64,000 nt of DNA from Agelas oroides (GCA_949130485.1 OX422188.1:984479-1048478); one strand, 5' to 3'. Positions 24,424 to 36,447 are shown, counted from the first letter of the stretch. A program made the numbers and translations. Notes: generated by a model from the letters alone, not told the origin.

Positions 24424-25248
24424 TTATCTTAATTTCACTACCTCCTGATACAATTCAGGTCTGCGATCATGGAGGTATTGTGCGATTACAGGAACTGTAT
24501 CAGTGGAGATTTGAGCTATGAGCAGTGCCTCATCAGAACCGGCACACACCACAGTGTTGCCCAGTGGATTCACCAAACGGCTAGTTCCCCAGTATGACCC
24601 TCCTCCATAGCTAACATAGGCGACATACACTCCATTCTCCATAGCCCTGGCTGGCACAAGTATGGTGGATGAACCCTCATACTCGGGCTTATCAATTGCT
24701 GTTGGTACAGCAACCAAATGGGCACCTTTAAGAGCCAAAGTTCTCACAGCTTCTGGGAAGTCCACATCATAGCAGATTAAGATCCCTACTTTGATCCCGT
24801 TCCAGTCCACCACAGAAAATTCATCGCTTGGGATAAATGTATCTGCTTCATTTGCCCATAGATGAGTCTTGCGGTAGTTCAACAGCGAGCGCCCATCCTT
24901 GTTCACCATCTGTGCGGAATTGTAATACTTCTCCTCACCCGATGACGACTTGACCACTTCCGGATAGCCATAAACGACAGCAATACCATTCTCCTTTGCT
25001 GCAGCCGATATCTCGGCGAAAGATGCTCCATGCTTCTCTTCTGCCAGTCTGTGTAGGTTGCCAGCAGCGGCAGCACCAACGACAGCAAAGTACTCGGAAA
25101 GAAAGAGCTCTGGGAAGATGATCAGGTCAGCCCCAGCTGCAGCCGCCTTCCTCATCCCTTCCTTGATCCTGCCAAGATTGTAAACGACGTCCGATGGTTT
25201 CGCTGACCCTTGGAACAGCGCAACGGTGCAATGAGTGCTGTCTGACAT
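24424..25248 (-). CDS. Nitrilase-superfamily carbon-nitrogen hydrolase
   Basis: Single exon, 274 residues, start ATG at 25248. The upstream in-frame extension to 25452 runs into repeat sequence and is not favoured. The nitrilase catalytic set is complete: Glu47 in FPELFLSEY, Lys127 in NYRKTHLW and Cys159 in LICYDVDFPEAVR. The family hydrolyses amides, carbamoyl amines or nitriles. The sequence pattern resembles the aliphatic-amidase type more than animal beta-ureidopropionase, but the substrate cannot be told. No signal peptide. Unlike its neighbours it has no introns, which fits retroposition or transfer from a bacterium. A MITE end (TAGCCTCGTTCCCAGG, about 25366) lies about 120 bp upstream of the start. 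Confidence 0.92.
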   Translation of the reverse strand: MSDSTHCTVALFQGSAKPSDVVYNLGRIKEGMRKAAAAGADLIIFPELFLSEYFAVVGAAAAGNLHRLAEEKHGASFAEISAAAKENGIAVVYGYPEVVKSSSGEEKYYNSAQMVNKDGRSLLNYRKTHLWANEADTFIPSDEFSVVDWNGIKVGILICYDVDFPEAVRTLALKGAHLVAVPTAIDKPEYEGSSTILVPARAMENGVYVAYVSYGGGSYWGTSRLVNPLGNTVVCAGSDEALLIAQISTDTVPVIAQYLHDRRPELYQEVVKLR

Positions 25249-26405
25249 TTTGTTTTTCGCGAAAGAGCGCCCACTCCCAATTTGGTATAGCTCCACCCCC
25301 ACAATGACTGCAGTCAGCAGATTACTTTCGCCGAGCGCGTCTGGGAACGAGACTGATCCGGTATGTAGCCTCGTTCCCAGGCCTGGGCTAGAGAGATGTC
25401 GAGAGATGTCTACAAGAACATTATCTTTGCGTCCTCTGTTGAGAGCTATCAACTACAGCTGGCCTCTTGACCACCATCGTAGGTTCACTCATATTATTTA
25501 CTCCATTTATGGTTAACTCTCGGGGTTAACTCTCGGGGTTCACTTCATGACCAATTTCTCTTCCCTCGGCGAAAGTTGGGGGGTTCGGTGAGCAAGAGAC
25601 TGTTCATGAGTTGAGTGTCTATGATAATGAACCCCAAGTTGCTCACAGAAGCTCGAGTTTAGTGCTGCAGATGTAACTTTACAAAACCCTTTACACTTTA
25701 CCAAACACTTCTTCAAAACAAGCTTCATCTCACGGGACGATCCAGACATGAGTTTATCTAGCACTGGATGTCTTCACCTGCTTTACACTTGTGTGTATCA
25801 TTAGCCTGAAGCACCTAGCGTACTCAAGCAAACTTGATATACATTTTCTAGAATTGACATGTGTTTGTGGGCGGTATATACAGATCGCTTACCATGAAGT
25901 CTGAAAGTTGTAGCTATGAGTTTTGTGTCCACAAGCACACTTTGACAGACAGCTCGAGACATTTATGTAAAGGAAAAACTGAGTATTGGGCATACTATGG
26001 ACTAGTCTCGCGAGCTAGCCGTATTTTTCTTTATTTCCGGCCCCTCCCACCAGAAATAAAGAAAAATACGGCTGGCTCGCGAGACTAACAGTAGACTGAA
26101 TTACAATACTGTGAAATAGCTGGTTATATACTCTTTACTATAAAGGCCCATCCAGCTGCATGGCTGCTAACCACTATAGTTTACAGCTTGCAGGGTTAAT
26201 GACATAATAATGCCATAAACACTAGCAATAGTAAGTACAGTGTTCCAATGTTACCATACCATAATCAGTGACAAGCTATGATGTACAGTATGATCACATG
26301 ATGGCTGACGCACAAAAATTTGCTTAAGCAGCTAGAAATGCAGGTGCTGACGTAAACCTATGTATGTCCTAAACTGCATGAATGTACGTTCTCTGGCCTT
26401 ATGAG
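25249..26405. other. Spacer, promoter side of nitrilase and acyltransferase genes
   Basis: Between two divergently transcribed genes. It contains a half MITE near 25366, a doubled TCTCGGGGTT and the hairpin 26003-26087. No other gene recognised. Confidence 0.4.
26003..26087. mobile_element. TAGTCTCGCGAG-type hairpin element
   Basis: 85-bp inverted repeat: TAGTCTCGCGAGC...GCTCGCGAGACTA around an AAATAAAGAAAAATACGG arm and a GC-rich loop. Confidence 0.75.
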
Positions 26406-28993
26406 ATGATTGAACTCGATCCAGGATGCTTGAATGTAACAAGAACAGAGCTGGAGTCCAGACAGGTATATGAGGTGCCTACGGATGTTCAAGCTCTGTC
26501 AGACTTTAAGCAGAAGCTCCTGGCTGGGAGGCCAAGAACTAATGCAGTGAGTTCTTAGTTATTATTTCTGGTATAGAGTTTGAATGGCTTGACAACTGAA
26601 TACTGTAGTTAGTTGATACAAAACTGCTCGCATACAAGATTTAATAGTGACACACACTATCATAGCTTGGTTATTTGTAGTAAAGTTGGTCATCAGTTGT
26701 TTTGGTTGCTAGTTTCATAGGCTACCATAAAATTCTGTACATAATAATAATTTCAATTTCAGCTGATTAGAGTACGTAAATTACCAAATATTCCAAAAAT
26801 GGGGGGTGTACGAATAAATATAGAGGATTTGTATATACAGAGTGATTAGATGAAAAATTAAACGTGTGCAAGTTGGAAGGACGATATCGATCGACAACTT
26901 TGTACAGGTACTACCAGGTAGCTGCCATGGTTCACAACTGCTAGTAGCAAGTAGCCTTAGCAAGCTGCAACTTACTGAGGCGCCACAAGTTACCCTTCGT
27001 ACAAGATGTCAGCCGCACTAGCATCTCAAGGCGACATCAAAGAGTCAGTAACAAACTTTCATGGCAAGCTGTGCAGCATATGTTTGACTGAAGTCTCACA
27101 AGGCTTGGCAATACTAGACCTATGTAGTGGGGGAGCATGGACCTAAAGCCAGCAAATTTCACCATCATCCCTGGCTGTACGATTGACACCAAGAGCCAAA
27201 AGATTGTGTTTATTTGCATTCTGGAGATCAGAAACACTATCACACCAAACTTGAGCCATCTCATTGTGCTTGCGATTTTGCTTTACGAACAATAGAATAA
27301 TAATTTTACGTGTGTGAATCAATTATAGTACGTAAATTATCCTCCTTTTCCAGGTGTGCGAATTATTAGAAAATTCCTGGTAATGTTTCAGTATTATAGT
27401 TGCAACTATTTTCACTGTTGTTCAGATCCAAATGTGTGCAAAGAGTGTCAGTGAAGGACTACTGACTGCCAGATTTTATACTAATGGATGGCCTCGGTTT
27501 ACTACTGCCATCTGCCAGATCCTGTCACCTAAGCTCTCTGATGTAAGAGCTGAAACATAGATTCATGTTCATGTGTCATCTAGTGAAAAATGTTAAGTGT
27601 GTGGGGTGCAAACTTTAGGAAAAATGCCAAATGGAATATTAGCTTTCCATGTTACTTCCACTGACATTAGTACCACTAATTGGGACAGTAGTGGGCCATC
27701 TCCCCCTCCCTCCTCCTCTCCTGTTGGGATGGAAGTTTCTCCCTGCTTGTATATAAAAGAAATCTTGCATGATAGCACTGTATGGTGTCTTTAGTTGAGC
27801 ATGGTATAGATGGAGGGTAGCTCAAATTGCTGCAGATTCCTCTTTATTGCACGACATTCAGACCTATGGTGGTCTGATTTATCATCTTGATGAAAACACA
27901 TGGCTTGAAGGATGAAGGTCATACAGGATTGACTTGATGAAGGCCATACAGGTTGAAATTTAAAGGTTAGTTGAAGGTCCTGAGTTATCTCTTCTCCTTA
28001 CCTACATTAGGTAGCTGACCTGGTATGTCACTCCACTTCCAAGGAAGGGCTATTGTATCTTCTGCAAGAAACAAATCTTATCACATGGGGCAGGTGGCAG
28101 CTGATTCTTGGTAAGGTCTTATGATGTTAACATTGTTGTATCACACATGGCTGCAACTTCTTTGTCAAGGTGTTGAGGCTGCACATGCAGACTATCTGAT
28201 GGAGAATTTGAGGCCTTCAAGTGGGAAGACGGGCCTGGACTGCCATTTCCAAGGATCCTACTTCTCTCATCCTGGAGACTTGGAGTCATTAGGAAAGGAG
28301 TATGTGAATGCTAGCTATATTATCAAGGGCTTGTGTACGTATTCACATAGTGACTTATATAGTCGCAGCATTGAGTGTAAGCATTCACATTGGCAAATCT
28401 ATAGTTTAATAGTTTTTCTAGTTGATCCATCATTTCAGCAACCTCTATAGTTGATGGCTATTCAGCTTGAACTCTCACTTGAGAATGGAATGAGAAATGA
28501 TACCGCCTGCAATAATTATTAATCATGGCTGTAATGTGTGAATATGTGCAGATCTGGTGTGGAAGGATACTTCACAGCAGAGCTCAAGCCTGAACACTTG
28601 GACATGCTGGTTGCATATCATACCTTCATCCCGAGTGACTGGCCACAGGAGAATCAGAGAGCATATTTTGGTTTTGTCACCAGAAAATGTTGTACTATTG
28701 CAGTATTTCAAACTGAGGATCCAGCAACTCCAGTGGGATGGGAAATGCAGTTTCCACATGGTGTTATAGGCTATGGCTACACCTTTGAGGAACATCGAAG
28801 AAAGGGTTTGGCAGAAGTGATGGGGAGAGAGCTCATGCGAAAGGTATTAGCCAAAGGGTACACACCGGAATGGTTGACAGTTGCTGACAATCCTGCCAAA
28901 AACGATCTGTCACTAAAATGGGGAGGAGTCAACTTATACACGGTCAAGAAGCTGGTGGTGAGATCTTCCACAATCAACAGTCATGAAAACTAG
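26406..28993 (+). CDS. Glycine N-acyltransferase-like protein (GLYAT/GNAT)
   Basis: Model: 26406-26546, 27426-27542, 28011-28110, 28170-28299, 28552-28993. Phases agree and the total is 930 bp, 309 residues, close to the usual size of about 295 for GLYAT. The C-terminal exon carries the acetyl-CoA-type GNAT core, GYGYTFEEHRRKGLAEVMG, followed by WLTVADNPA. The family conjugates acyl-CoA to glycine or other amino acids; vertebrate members act in mitochondrial detoxification. Substrate and location are unknown here. The donor after 28299 (GTATGT) was chosen because it keeps phase. Start is the first ATG in the first supported exon. Confidence 0.85.
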
Positions 28994-30122
28994 CCACAGC
29001 AGTTATATTTTGTTTTAGGTCATGCTTTGATAATACCTTATTCCTGTGTACAGAAGAAAGGAAGTACGTTAACATTGAGCAATGAAAAACTACCTGTCCA
29101 CACACACACTCCTGTAGGCTTTTGCAGACAAGAAACCAGCACATCATTACTAGTGGCATTATTATTAAGTTATACTGATACCATCAATTCTGGCACTATT
29201 AAACCTTCATCATTCAGAACGCCTAAAATTTATATTTGACAAGTATATTGATTGCCATTGAGATTGATGGTTCTGTACCAGCACAAAAAATGGTACAACT
29301 CATACCACAATGTGGTAAACTGATGATGATCTACACTGACTGGTGTTTGCAGAACCAAAAATATATTTGGAGGACACGTAAGACTAATGCAGTTTTTGTA
29401 GTTGTGCAGTTCAGTTGTGGGTCCTACCAAAGATGCTCTCATATGAAGGAGGAGGTTGCCTCCCCTGTTGCTGACTGTCATCCCTAGCTGACTGTGCAGA
29501 GTCTTCAGAGGGAAAAAGAATCATGTGAAGTATAATCCCATTACAGGTCTATAGCTGTCATCTATATTGAGAGCTTTTGTTATCTTATAAGCTCTCTTCT
29601 GTACTGTACAAACAGTTAATGAACCAAATATCTTCTTGAAAAAAGGCAGGCTCAGATGTTATACAAAGCCACCCACTGTACAGGATGTGCAGGATAGCTC
29701 CGTTTCCACACAAACTCCCAGGCTCCTTCCAAGTTTTTCAGTTGCATAATGTACAGAAAAACTGGGAAGGAGACAGGAGCTATACCAGGTAGCCTCGTTC
29801 CCAGTCCTCATTCCACAGCTATCGTCGCTAGCAGTACAAACAGTGCTACTTGTACTGCAAGTGACAATAGCTGTGGTGGAAGACTGGGAACAAGACATGC
29901 CCACCAGCTGCACTGTAACTATGTAAAAAGTCCAGCTGTCTGCCTGTCCACCATCTCATAAGCTGCTGTCTGTATTAGTCTGATATTAAGCTCAGTTGTA
30001 ACCCATTGTTGCACAGTTGTAGAGATAGCCCATGTCTAAGGTCTAGATCTGCAATACTGGGACGAAGGGTTCTTTGCTACTACTGTATAATATGTTCTCT
30101 CATAATACAATGAATGTTATGT
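28994..30122. other. Spacer with MITE
   Basis: No splice-consistent gene found. Contains a degenerate MITE (29789-29896) and frames on both strands at 29230-29487 without recognisable domains. Additional 3' exons of the minus-strand CARD gene could lie here. Confidence 0.35.
29789..29896. mobile_element. TAGCCTCGTTCCCAG-family MITE
   Basis: Hairpin starting TAGCCTCGTTCCCAGTCC and ending GACTGGGAACAAGACA. The right end is mutated and no clean target duplication remains. Confidence 0.65.
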
Positions 30123-31096
30123 TTATGTTATAGTTCGTGAAAGCTGGCTACCATCAGGACATCCAGTCTGGTACTTGATATAGTACATACCTCTCTCCAT
30201 GTCCTCTCCGAGTAGAGTTTCACCAACTATTTGCTGTGGAGAGTGCACCTCCGTTCTCTCCATTCCAGAGAATGACTGCATACCACTGTTCGTGTGCTCC
30301 CAAGTTCCCTCTGTTTCTTGAACTGGGTATGTTTCCCGTGTCCAAGGAGGTTGCTGTCCCATAGCTACGTGGAGGAAGGAGGGGGGGGGGGGGGGGGCAG
30401 GGGAAGCATGCAACTTTCTCCTCTCAGCTGAACTTCAACATGGTCCAGTCTAGTGTCTTGCTACCCACAACCAGTGAAGGCGGCCCAGTACAAGCATTTG
30501 AAGTTGGTGTAAGCAGCAATTAAACTTCATTTAAGGCGCCCCCCCCCCCCCCCCCCCCCCCACCTAGTTTCTAGGCCTATGCGTGGTAGCTATCCCAAAC
30601 CAAAGGCAAACCTTACCATGCTTTTTTAGCTCCTCGATAGCTTGTGTGTGACCAAGTGGATTGGAAGACCTGGAGTCTCGGATGGCCATATAAAGCAGAT
30701 AGTAGCCATAATCACCAGCCTTTGGAATAATCTGCGAGAGTAAGTTATCTGCATGTTGCTTGGGACTCAAATAGGGACTTGAAATAGCGTAGAAGTCATC
30801 AGGATCTTCGATCAAGTGATATTTCATCAAAATGTCCTTCACAGGTTGAATCTTGATCAGTTTCCAGATTTTTGCCCAGCATTGTTGAAAGGTGTGTTGG
30901 TTGAAATAGTACACCCCTTCGTTTCTCTCCCAGTCCTCCCTCACTGCTCGTTCTGCGTGTATAATTGGAGGAGCAAGAAATCGCAAGCCCCGCCCACCAA
31001 CACCCCTGGCGATGAGCCAGTCTAAATATTTTGTACTTATTACTTACCAGCAGCTTGAACTATCTCGTCACTCATCACCGTAGAGACGCTGACCAT
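30123..31096 (-). CDS. CARD-like protein, short form
   Basis: Minus-strand exons 31096-31048, 30952-30617, 30364-30123. Read to the TAA at 30123 the model is 627 bp, 208 residues. Exon 2 is a CARD-like fold (REDWERNEGVYYF, SPKQHADNLLSQIIP, YLLYMAIRD), homologous to the exons at 19102 and 31373. Exon 3 is a polar linker (GQQPPWTRETYP). A GTATGT donor at 30190-30185 is phase-compatible with further exons, so the true C-terminus may be longer. Start: the first ATG of exon 1; a second ATG, MSDEIVQAA, lies seven codons on. It is divergent from the next CARD gene, with 82 bp between the two start codons. Confidence 0.75.
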
Positions 31097-31178
31097 CGAA
31101 GGACGGTACGGATCTTTTTATTCGTGATGTCATTGAAGTACTGTGACCTATGTCCTTTGGGACCATTGTCAAAACAAA
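31097..31178. promoter_or_regulatory. Putative bidirectional promoter between CARD genes
   Basis: 82 bp between the start codons of two divergent CARD genes. No TATA box is seen. TGATGTCA at 31125-31132 resembles a CRE/AP-1-type site (one base from TGACGTCA). The 5' UTRs of both genes must also lie here or overlap the opposite gene, so promoter elements may extend into exons or first introns. Inferred from spacing only. Confidence 0.5.
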
Positions 31179-33933
31179 ATGGCTGCGTTACAAAGGTCTG
31201 ATCAGAAGCGAAGTGAGTATATGGGTATTTGAGTAGACGGATAGAGCCGTTAGCTAAAACAGATGTGCGCTTCATAGGCAGAGCGCCTTGGAAGCCGTTC
31301 AACAGGTATATAGCTGCTATATACTTAGCTTGCAAGGTCAAAGTCCAGTTTATTTCATCTCCTTTGCTACAGACATAATAAGACAAGATTGGGAGAAGAA
31401 TGGCAAGATCTGGATTGACAAAGATTGTTTCTTCAGCTGCTGGGACAAGATTTGGCGGTGGCTCGACTTGGGGTCGTTGCTTGGGATGCTCATGAAACAC
31501 GAACTTGTGAAGGACGAAGAGGATTTTTTCCTCATCAACAACCCCCACAAGAGCCCAAGGGAGAAGGCTGACAATCTCCTGCAGAGGATTGTGGCCAACA
31601 GTGGTGACGTTGGCTACTACTTGCTCTATGTGTGCATCAGGGATGACACAGGGAATCCCCTCGGGCATGCAGACGCAGTGAGAGAACTAGTTGCTTATGG
31701 TAGGCATAGCGTCATGCGAACACGTGCTAACAGCAATAACATAATTGTGTATGATTATGTGCACTAGCACATACACGTTACATCAACTCTAGATCACATT
31801 ACATCTCACCTCCTTCATATTTGTTAACACTAAAGAGGGAGGATTGTATTTGTAAAAGCGGAGGGAGCTGCCATTACCATGACATTTATGGAAGAGAAGG
31901 GCTAGCCATGTGACATTTCTCTGCCGGCAAGGAATTTCAGGTCCATTTTTTACAGAAAGAAAAGGAAACGAGAATCCCTGGATGGATAGGACGACTCCCT
32001 AATGAGTGTTTACCACCTAGCTCCAGCTAACACTATTAAGCTTATTCATAGTGCAAAGCAAGGCAGTTAGATGATAAAACCCACGAGCACGAGGCATCCA
32101 TATATTTATTTTACATGTAAAAACTTGTGCTAGATTTACCTATGTGATTGTTTTTCCATGATGTAGCTCGTAAAAACAAAGTACAGCCCCCTGATTGGGT
32201 GCTGAATGATGACCAGTACATGGATGTTGCTCAACCAGAGGAGGGGGAAGGAGGGAGCAGTGGTAACCCTATGCTGCTAGGCCAGAGTGCTGGTGTTACT
32301 TCCAGACCAGCAGAGAGGCGTGTTAAGGTGGCTACTCCTCAGGCTAAGGTGTCAGGGCGACCACCTGCAGCCATGGTTACTGGCAGACGGCAAGACCAGG
32401 GGAGGATACCTGTGGCAGGAGTGCACTCAAAAAGTACATGTTATAAGTATGCATGAATATTGTGTTGCCATGGCAATTGAAAATACCCATCAACTCAGTT
32501 GGTAGTTGGGCTATGTTTGGTCACTCTTTTTCTCGTTTTCATTGCTTGTGGTATATGCTGGGAAAGGAGGGAGGGGGGAGGGGACAAAGCTAGAACAACT
32601 GAAATAACAAGAACCTGTATTGGCTGGGAAAATAATCTCTTGGTCTCTAATCTTTGAACTTTGACCTATATAGTCTACGTTCTATGCTTGCTTACCCTCA
32701 GGTCAGGCGCAACCCTCCCACAGTGATATCTCACAACCACAGATAATCAAAAAGCGTGAGTTATACTTAAAAAAACAAAAAAAAACAAAAAACAAACAAA
32801 CAAACAAACAAACAAGGTTTTGCTTACTGTTCAACCAATTGCAACTAGCTATGTTTTACGTCTTTGTGTGTGTATTTATAGGCACTACCCGCTAGCTAGT
32901 TACATGTGGTTTTTGTTCTTCTTGCTGTTCTAACCCCTCCTCAAATGTTACTAAAGTTCCTAGGCTTTCCCTGCTTTTCCTCAAGTGATGGGGGCCTGGC
33001 AATGGCTATTGATAGTTTGTGTTATTATGTCTCTGTTACCTACAGCATTCAATGTATCAAAGCCCTCCAATTTGTCTGGACCATCATCTTTGCAGTCAGG
33101 GGCTCATCAGCCTGGTGACATCTCTCTTCTGGGATCAGCAGCTTCCAATAGTAGCCGTGGTATGAGGGGGGGCACTGTGGAAAGAGACACAAGGCCAGGA
33201 ATGGGAGTCCATACACAGCCACCTTCTCAGCCAAACTCAGGAAGAGAGAATCAGTCAATTCCTGGTGAGGACATGAACTTTTCACAATGTGTACAAAAAT
33301 AACGCTCTTCTTACATGAATTTTTTGCTCTGCAGAAACCATCATGAGCTTGGTCCAGAAAAGTGCATTTCAACAGATTGTAAAGTTGAATGAAAATGGAG
33401 TTGATGTTGAGTTTGCTTCTCCTGATTGCCAGAAATACGAAGATGTGTTGTTTACCATGCTCCGGTTCTTTGTAGCTTGCATGAATGCACGCAACACATT
33501 AAAGTATGGTGTCTTTCTTGCTGGTGTGAAGGGAGAGGTCGATCAGCCACCTTTTGGACCAGTTAAACTCCAATTTGATCCTGAGTCTGCAAAAAGTCGC
33601 ATTACTAGTCTTCTCAACCGGTGTGTATTTGCAAAAGTGGGTGGAAAAGAACGTCCTCTCGATGCAGAGGAATCAAAGCAAATCAAACTGGAGAACATTC
33701 CATGCACACCATTCTCCTCTGCAACATCTCCCAACCTGTGCTTAGTGTGCATAGTCACGCTGAACATGGCTGCTTGTGCAAGCAACCTCTATGTTTTTAA
33801 GTCTACCCCAGTTTCGAGGGACGAAGTACTAACACGCTGCAAGGGTGGATATCTTCGATACGAGAGCACTGCTCGAATCCATCAACTGCAGAAGACATTG
33901 GAAGAATACTTCCTTCAATGGAACAATCAGTGA
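31179..33933 (+). CDS. CARD-linker-AlbA_2/Schlafen-like protein
   Basis: Model: 31179-31212, 31373-31699, 32167-32433, 32702-32755, 33046-33264, 33335-33933. Phases agree and the total is exactly 1500 bp, 499 residues. Residues about 12-121 form a CARD-like fold (RQDWEKNGKIW, SPREKADNLLQRIV, YLLYVCIRD). The exon has the same 327-bp length as in the 17.9-kb gene. A Gly/Pro/Ser-rich linker of about 180 residues follows. The last exon has VLFTMLRFFVACMNARNT and YGVFLAGVKGE, matching the pattern of the AlbA_2/Schlafen domain near the N-terminus of SAMD9-type proteins, which are immune nucleic-acid effectors. The domain call is pattern-based. The weak GTACAT donor at 32434 was chosen by phase. Confidence 0.8.
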
Positions 33934-34256
33934 AATATCTTTTGCAAGAAGTGTGAAGAACCTAGGCCATTGCTTGTTATACAAGTTAAGCTATGTATAA
34001 TAGACTATATACCCATATGCACAGTGTGTATGCAATTTCTTCATTCTGAGAATGTACACTATGCGGAAACGGATGGGAAAGGCTTGCATTTTGTTATTAG
34101 CATACAAGATTACAGTATATTATGCACTCTGACATTGAGTCACTAACCAAATCTTAGCAACAGTGAAGTTGTACACACACACACACATGCAGTGTTGCCG
34201 ACAATTCGGGGGGGGCAACAGGCAGTCCACATGCTCCTTTTAGCCACACACAGTTC

Positions 34257-34541
34257 CGAGGGGTCCGTCACGAAAGAAATCTCGTACACCGTCGGCAGAA
34301 ATCCAAACTGAAATCCAGAAATCCAGAAATCCACTATGAAATCCAGAAATCCAATCTGAAATCCAGAAATCCACTATGAAATCCAGAAATCCAATCTGAA
34401 ATCCAGAAATCCACTCTGAAATCCAGAAATCCACTTTGAAATCCAGAAATCCAGAAATCCAAACTGAAATCCAGAAATCCACCTGAAATCCACTGGATTT
34501 CGAAATCTCGTACGCCGAACCGCGCCGTGACGGACCCCTCG
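34257..34541. mobile_element. hAT-like non-autonomous DNA element with satellite core
   Basis: Perfect 16-bp terminal inverted repeats CGAGGGGTCCGTCACG (34257-34272; complement at 34526-34541), flanked by perfect 8-bp duplications CACAGTTC (34249-34256, 34542-34549). The interior is a GAAATCCA satellite of about 22-bp units from about 34308 to 34495. An AAATCTCGTAC block occurs near both ends. An 8-bp duplication fits the hAT superfamily, but the terminal bases are not the usual hAT consensus. Confidence 0.85.
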
Positions 34542-34797
34542 CACAGTTCCCCCGCCGGGATTCACTTTGTTCACCGATTCTGAGGTCAGGCACGTGCGCT
34601 GTGATTACGTAATGCATTACTCGCGTGTATGTACTGTAAGAGAGGGAAAGTTGGCGTGTCCGAAACACAGAAAAGCAAGGTGAGGACGAAATTTATGTAA
34701 AAGCTAGTCTAAAATGCCCCTGCAAAGTGATAGTCTGATAGTTGAGGTAGAAATATGGGATCTGTGCCTGCCAGTGGCACACATGTATGTACATATA

Positions 34798-34935
34798 CCT
34801 TATTACACGAGTTAGCGTGCAATATCGCGAGTTATTGCACGAGTGGGCGTGGTATTTTCACGAGCCGAAGGCGAGTGAAAATGCAGTCCACAAGTGCAAT
34901 AACCGCGATATGCACGCTAACGAGTGTAATAAAAT
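34798..34935. repeat. CpG-rich palindrome
   Basis: Inverted repeat. The left arm is TTATTACACGAGTTAGCGTG with GCAATATCGCG and GTTATTGCACGAG; the right arm is its near complement ending CGAGTGTAATAA. Further fragments (CCGTGCAATAACTACCCGTG) follow to about 35118. Confidence 0.75.
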
Positions 34936-35299
34936 GTTTATTATCCATTACCACAACAGCGTCGTGTCTCAACTCACACAAACAACCGAGTAACTCGCTG
35001 TTCGAACGCACCGGTTCTAATTAAAGCACACCGTAGTTGCTAGGATACCGCGTAGTTCCAGCCGTGCAATAACACCCGTGCAATAACTACCCGTGCAATA
35101 TCGTGTGATATTGCACGGCAAGGGAATAGGAAAATACTGTTGTAGAAATATCAACTGGATAATAAAATGATTTATATAAGTAACATGTGTGCCACTGGCA
35201 GGCTACATACTCTTGATGACACCCCAGCTTGAAGTGCTCAAGCATCTTGGCCATGCAAACTCTAATGACAACAGATCAGCAGAATTGAAGCGATTTTAG

Positions 35300-35422
35300 T
35301 TATAGTTATTAACCGCTCACGAGGGCTTTAGTAGATATATAAGCACACCGCCCGAGGGCGCAGCCCGAGGGCGGTGTTGCTTATATATCAACTAAAGCCC
35401 GAGGGTGCGGTTAATAACTGGC
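35300..35422. repeat. Palindrome with GCCCGAGGGC core
   Basis: Arms GTTATTAACCGCTCACGAGG and GAGGGTGCGGTTAATAAC, with TATATAAGCACACCGCCC against GGGCGGTGTTGCTTATATA inside. No coding capacity. Confidence 0.75.
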
Positions 35423-36447
35423 TTCTAGCCCGTTTGCGCATGCGCTTCAATGTGTTGCTATGTTAGCGGTGTGTTTATTTGTGAACGCAGCTGTTTTTCG
35501 AAGGTTGCACTAGTAGTCTAGCTAGCTTACAGGTACGGTAGTACTCAGTTACTTGTAGTAACAACCATTTTTGTCGTAGCTGCGACTTTGAAACCGTTCA
35601 ACACTGCGATGGGCGACGACAGCCAGTCCGGAAACGGGCCCGAGTGGCGAAGCCTTATGAGAATTGACGGCTATGCCGTGATGCTTTCTGCTGTTTTCCA
35701 ACAGCGCTGTTGACAAATTATGTTTCTGAAGGCATCCTATGTCCACGAAACAAGCCTCAAAGCTAGCTTCGTAGCCACCGTGAGCACAGAGCGTTACCGG
35801 TTTGATTTTCGTCTCTTTTGGCCCGTTGGGGCTTGTCCGCGCGGCTTGTTCTCGGACTGGCCATCGCTGTAGTCGACCCATTCTGTTATCGCAATGCTGA
35901 GCGGTTGAGAATGCACATAAAAAATTCTGCGTAAATCCAGGCAAATAAAGTTACCTGTACTTGATGCCCGCGGGATACAAACTACAAGGCTTTATCTGAA
36001 ATATAATGCACTCTATTACATAGCAACCACATAGTAACGGGCTAGAACCATTTATCGCTGTTTGGGATGATGTTCGAATGAAGTATGGCCTTAGTTTAGA
36101 TCAGAAGAAGCTACATGAAAGCTACCAAATTGTTTATCAGCAGAAAATGGCAACACCAACAAACTCTGCATTATGCAGAGTTTGTTGGGATTGCCATTTT
36201 CTCCCCAAGGAGGTAGAATAACTCCATGGTGGGTGTCATTAACTTTATGCCTTGGCTGATGATCACGTAAGCCAGACCAAACCAACCACAGCACAGATTG
36301 TGTTCAGTGTCATGCACAGGGAAGGGTCAGGTGGCTTCTCAGAGGGTTTGTGTGTTTGTGGAATGCACTCAGAGGAAAAGCTGATTGCTAGCTTTTGAAA
36401 GAGAATTCAAGTTTAAAATTGGTACCTGCGCACTCTTTAGTTAAACC

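Noticed and set aside
25249..25452. N-terminal extension of the nitrilase frame to 25452
   Set aside because: The extra 68 codons run into MITE-like sequence and the family domain begins right after the ATG at 25248.
34240..34668. 142-codon minus-strand frame with repeated WISGF residues
   Set aside because: It is the translated satellite inside the hAT-like element, not a protein gene.
35549..35944. 131-codon minus-strand frame
   Set aside because: CpG-rich repeat region, no domain recognised; the open frame can be explained by base composition.
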